From assembly GCA_036345935.2 (NCBI GenBank), contig JADWOT020000004.1, positions 16,795,423 to 16,859,422 on the forward strand: a stretch of 64,000 nucleotides of DNA, in the 5' to 3' direction. The notes beneath the pieces were generated by a model that did not search any database, was not told where the DNA came from, and saw nothing but the letters and a program-made list of their open reading frames with translations. This DNA is from Taenia hydatigena (taxonomy: Eukaryota; Platyhelminthes; Cestoda; Cyclophyllidea; Taeniidae). The position numbers and the translations under genes are program-made. Below, in pieces: positions 61,201-64,000 of the stretch (positions within the stretch are counted from its first letter, which is position 1; each line of letters opens with the position of its first letter).

Positions 61201-64000
61201 AGTGCCGGCGGAACTGATGCTACTCTAGTACCTCATGTCAAAAGGGTCATTTAGCAGTCCTCTGTAACCCAAATGTATGCTTTGAGGCTTCATAACTGTG
61301 GCGTAGGCGTAAGTGACAATCTTTGCTGACTTCCAAAAATTATGCTTTACAGAAAACCAGTGAATTCCGACTAATCTGTTCCGTCGTGATGGAAGGCTCT
61401 TTAAACCATTGGTTCGTGTAGCACCTCAGGACTTTCCTAAAGACTACGAAAGACATAGTGCTAGAATAAAATGCGTAGCATCGATGTACAGAAGGGTTGC
61501 AGGGCTACCAACAAGGTCTAAATGTCACTTTGCTTTGAGGAAGTGCAAACAAGGAGCTTTGAACACCCGCAAAATCCAAACGACGAATTAATACAGCACT
61601 CGAAGTACTCCATGACTTCTCCTTTCTTTGAGCGCCTTCCCTGACTCTTCGTTTGGTCAGTCTCCTGTGTCAATCGTCACTACGTATTCGGTGCTGCAGA
61701 AAAGGAAGCAAAATCTCGGTATTTTAGGAACCCTCTCTTTAAGTCAGCGCTGGAGCCGGTGCTTCCATTTTTCAACCTTCCGCGTCGGCCATCATACATA
61801 AACTGACCAATTCTGCAATGTCACCTATTCCTCTTGGCACTTCCAGTGGATCAGCAGCTTTGTCTTGCTTGGAAACTGTATCAGAGGTAGGAGACATGTG
61901 CTGCTCGACTTGCTAGTCTATCACCAATCCTAAAAATACTGACTTAGGAATAGAACCTTTTAATAAAGGTGAGGGTAAGAAGCAGTCTGGTAGAGTTAAG
62001 GTTTTGCGTCCACTTTCACTGCTGCTCACGCATGCGTCCACCTAGGTTTTATTATGCTAAAAGAAAAGTGGGAAAAGTATCGCATGTTCACCTAATTGAC
62101 GTCTTCATTCATTTACTGTAGACAGCTCCGTGACCAGCTTTTTAGGACAGTTCACGGCTAATGTCGTTTCGGTGGTTAATAGCATTCCTGCAAAATACGG
62201 GAACGGAGTGTTTCCCAGGATGTATATCCTCCTTTCATCACGTATAAAAGAGCAGTTATTCATTACGATTTTCTCAATTTAGGGCTCCGAGTTTCTCCTA
62301 AAAAGTCATAATACTAAGGGCCAAGAGTCTATTGGAATTTCAAAAGCGGAATTTTAGGTGCTCGTACAGATATTATAGTATTTCAGCAGTATTCAGTAGG
62401 TGAATGGACAGATTGGACAATCTTCATGGTCGACACGGTGCTGGGAAAGTCCACAGGGGAGGATGAAGGAAGGGGGGCGGAGATGGGGCGGCAAGTTCTA
62501 AAATTTCTATAAAACTCAAAACTTTATGAAAATATACAGTTCCACACCAAGCGAATGCCTTTTCCTGTCTAACTTCCTCAATCCGAGAGTTTGACGTCGA
62601 AGAGAGAACGCAACAGTAGCACCCTCAGGTGACACTCCCTCCAAAATGCAAAATTAACCTTTTCTTTTTTCCAGTCTCCTACCATTGAGGTAACAAATTA
62701 AAAAGGTAGGCAAAATTTAGACACGATTTTACAGTAATAAATCGTCCTTTACGGGGCAATTTTACTCAGGTTGTCGGTCTTTTTTTGTCATCGAGGTGAC
62801 AAAACTCGAACAGTGGCGCATCAATCACTTCGTGCCCTGGTAACTATGGGCCTGTTGAATAGTTTTTTTCAAAAAGACAAATAAATTGCTAGATGAATTA
62901 GCTGTTACGTTTTTACTTAAAAACGACAATATATTCTCTGTATTGCCATTAATGGGGTATGTATTGCATCAAGCTCCTCCACGTTGATTGCCGTACAGTC
63001 AAACAATGTTACTTCCTACTACAAATGGAGTCTAGACACCTATTAGATGGTCTCGGAGCAACAAAGTGGGACGCCGCTAGATGTCTCTCAGGTCCAATGT
63101 CCAAATCTCTCGTTGGCTACTTTACACTGTCTTGATTTATTCACACTCTCTCAATTTGCATTCCAACTTCCGTATTTCTCCCCTCTCTCGCTCCGGACAT
63201 TGTCGCAGCTTACTCTTGCCCCAGGCGAAATTCAATCTGTACATTGGTACCAAAAAGCAGCCTTTAAAAGGAAGTAGCCGAGGTCTTCCGCTTTTCCGAT
63301 TAGTTACCCCCGTCAGGAAAGACATAAGGTGGCATTGAGAAGAACTGGATGGCTGTTTAACTCTCGATTCCGGTAATGGTCCCCTCAGGATTTCGCCTTT
63401 GTTCCAGAAGGCCTACTATGCGCCTCGAGTACTTTGGTCTGTGAAAAGCTTTCATGTGCCGCAACAGGTTCAACGATCCAAATAACTTCAATCAGTAGTA
63501 TAGCGAGTTACACCGGTCACGCAAATGTGTACAAGCTGTAGAATACGCCTCTTGTATTTGCTCAGAAAAATATGCCTTTGTTTTTCAATGTGAGGTTACA
63601 ATGCCAATCTTTTTTCATGTTTATATGAGCTGCAATTATTTGAGGTGAATGAAAATCGCTGGATGCAAGATGTAATCTGATCACTTTAGGGTTAGGCCAA
63701 AATAAATACGGAGTTAGTGGAAGCTTAAGGGCGTGCACATTACTTGAAACGTGGCTGACAGGCATGCTCCATGCGACGCTGGAGCATTAGTCCCGTCAAA
63801 CAAAGAAGCTGAAAGAAACCTTACAAGGTAAGAGCACCGCGGTTTCACCAAAAATTGCATACTGAACATTAAAAGAGTTATTTTGTGCGATAATAAGACG
63901 ATTGACAAAAATACGGCGAGTCAGCTAGTGTACCTGTAATCGGGAGCATAAAAATATAGTAGCAGAATTGAAGAACAGAAACAAAACAGTAACAATCATT
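58230..64000. other. Intergenic region
   Basis: Beyond the PDP1 stop no further gene is supported to the edge of the window. One CCAATCAG lies at 60449 and a family B repeat fragment at about 62125-62200. No clear AATAAA was seen within the first 300 bases after PDP1. Short frames at 59.99 kb and 61.41 kb have neither splice context nor recognisable motifs. Confidence 0.45.
62125..62200 (+). repeat. Dispersed repeat family B, partial copy
   Basis: Two blocks match the 22.1 kb copy in order: CTCCGTGACCAGCTTTTTAG, then GTCGTTTCGGTGGTTAATAG followed by CATTCCTGCA. Only the 3' half of the unit is recognisable. Confidence 0.5.

Overview
The window reads as nuclear DNA of a parasitic flatworm, most probably a tapeworm. 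It has about 43 % GC by eye, sparse spliced genes, many microsatellites and old dispersed repeats, and no operons, ribosome binding sites or CRISPR. The best clue is intron size. The clearest gene, CFAP20, has introns of only 29, 33 and 35 bp, and the PDP1 gene has introns of 69 and 83 bp next to one of 4.3 kb. From memory, tapeworm genomes show intron-length peaks near 35 and 70-80 bp. That taxonomic step is inference; no rRNA or mitochondrial marker is present.

Layout. 1-12.1 kb holds no confident gene: a worn coding-like stretch near the left edge, a GGAT microsatellite and two CCAAT fold-back elements. 12.12-18.3 kb (+) is a four-exon candidate gene for a Ser/Pro-rich protein with a protein phosphatase 1 docking motif. 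18.5-29.1 kb is intergenic. 29.1-31.65 kb (+) is a small secreted-protein gene with a CCAAT/TATA promoter, a non-coding first exon and one coding exon. 36.0-36.9 kb (+) is an intronless FCP1-family (DxDxT) phosphatase. 41.4-42.2 kb (+) is a candidate gene of unknown function. 42.8-43.9 kb (-) is a REC114-like meiotic gene. 47.9-48.8 kb (-) is a complete CFAP20 gene. 50.0-50.2 kb (-) is a candidate secreted peptide precursor. 52.1-58.2 kb (+) is a five-exon pyruvate dehydrogenase phosphatase (PDP1) gene. 58.2-64 kb is intergenic.

The genes are unrelated neighbours: ciliary axoneme (CFAP20), mitochondrial pyruvate metabolism (PDP1), meiotic break formation (REC114), phosphatase regulation and CTD-type dephosphorylation, plus two secreted products. 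At least four families of short dispersed repeats and two decayed reverse-transcriptase fragments fill the spaces between them. I assembled exons by hand from splice sites, reading frame and remembered family sequences, so boundaries described as uncertain need transcript data.
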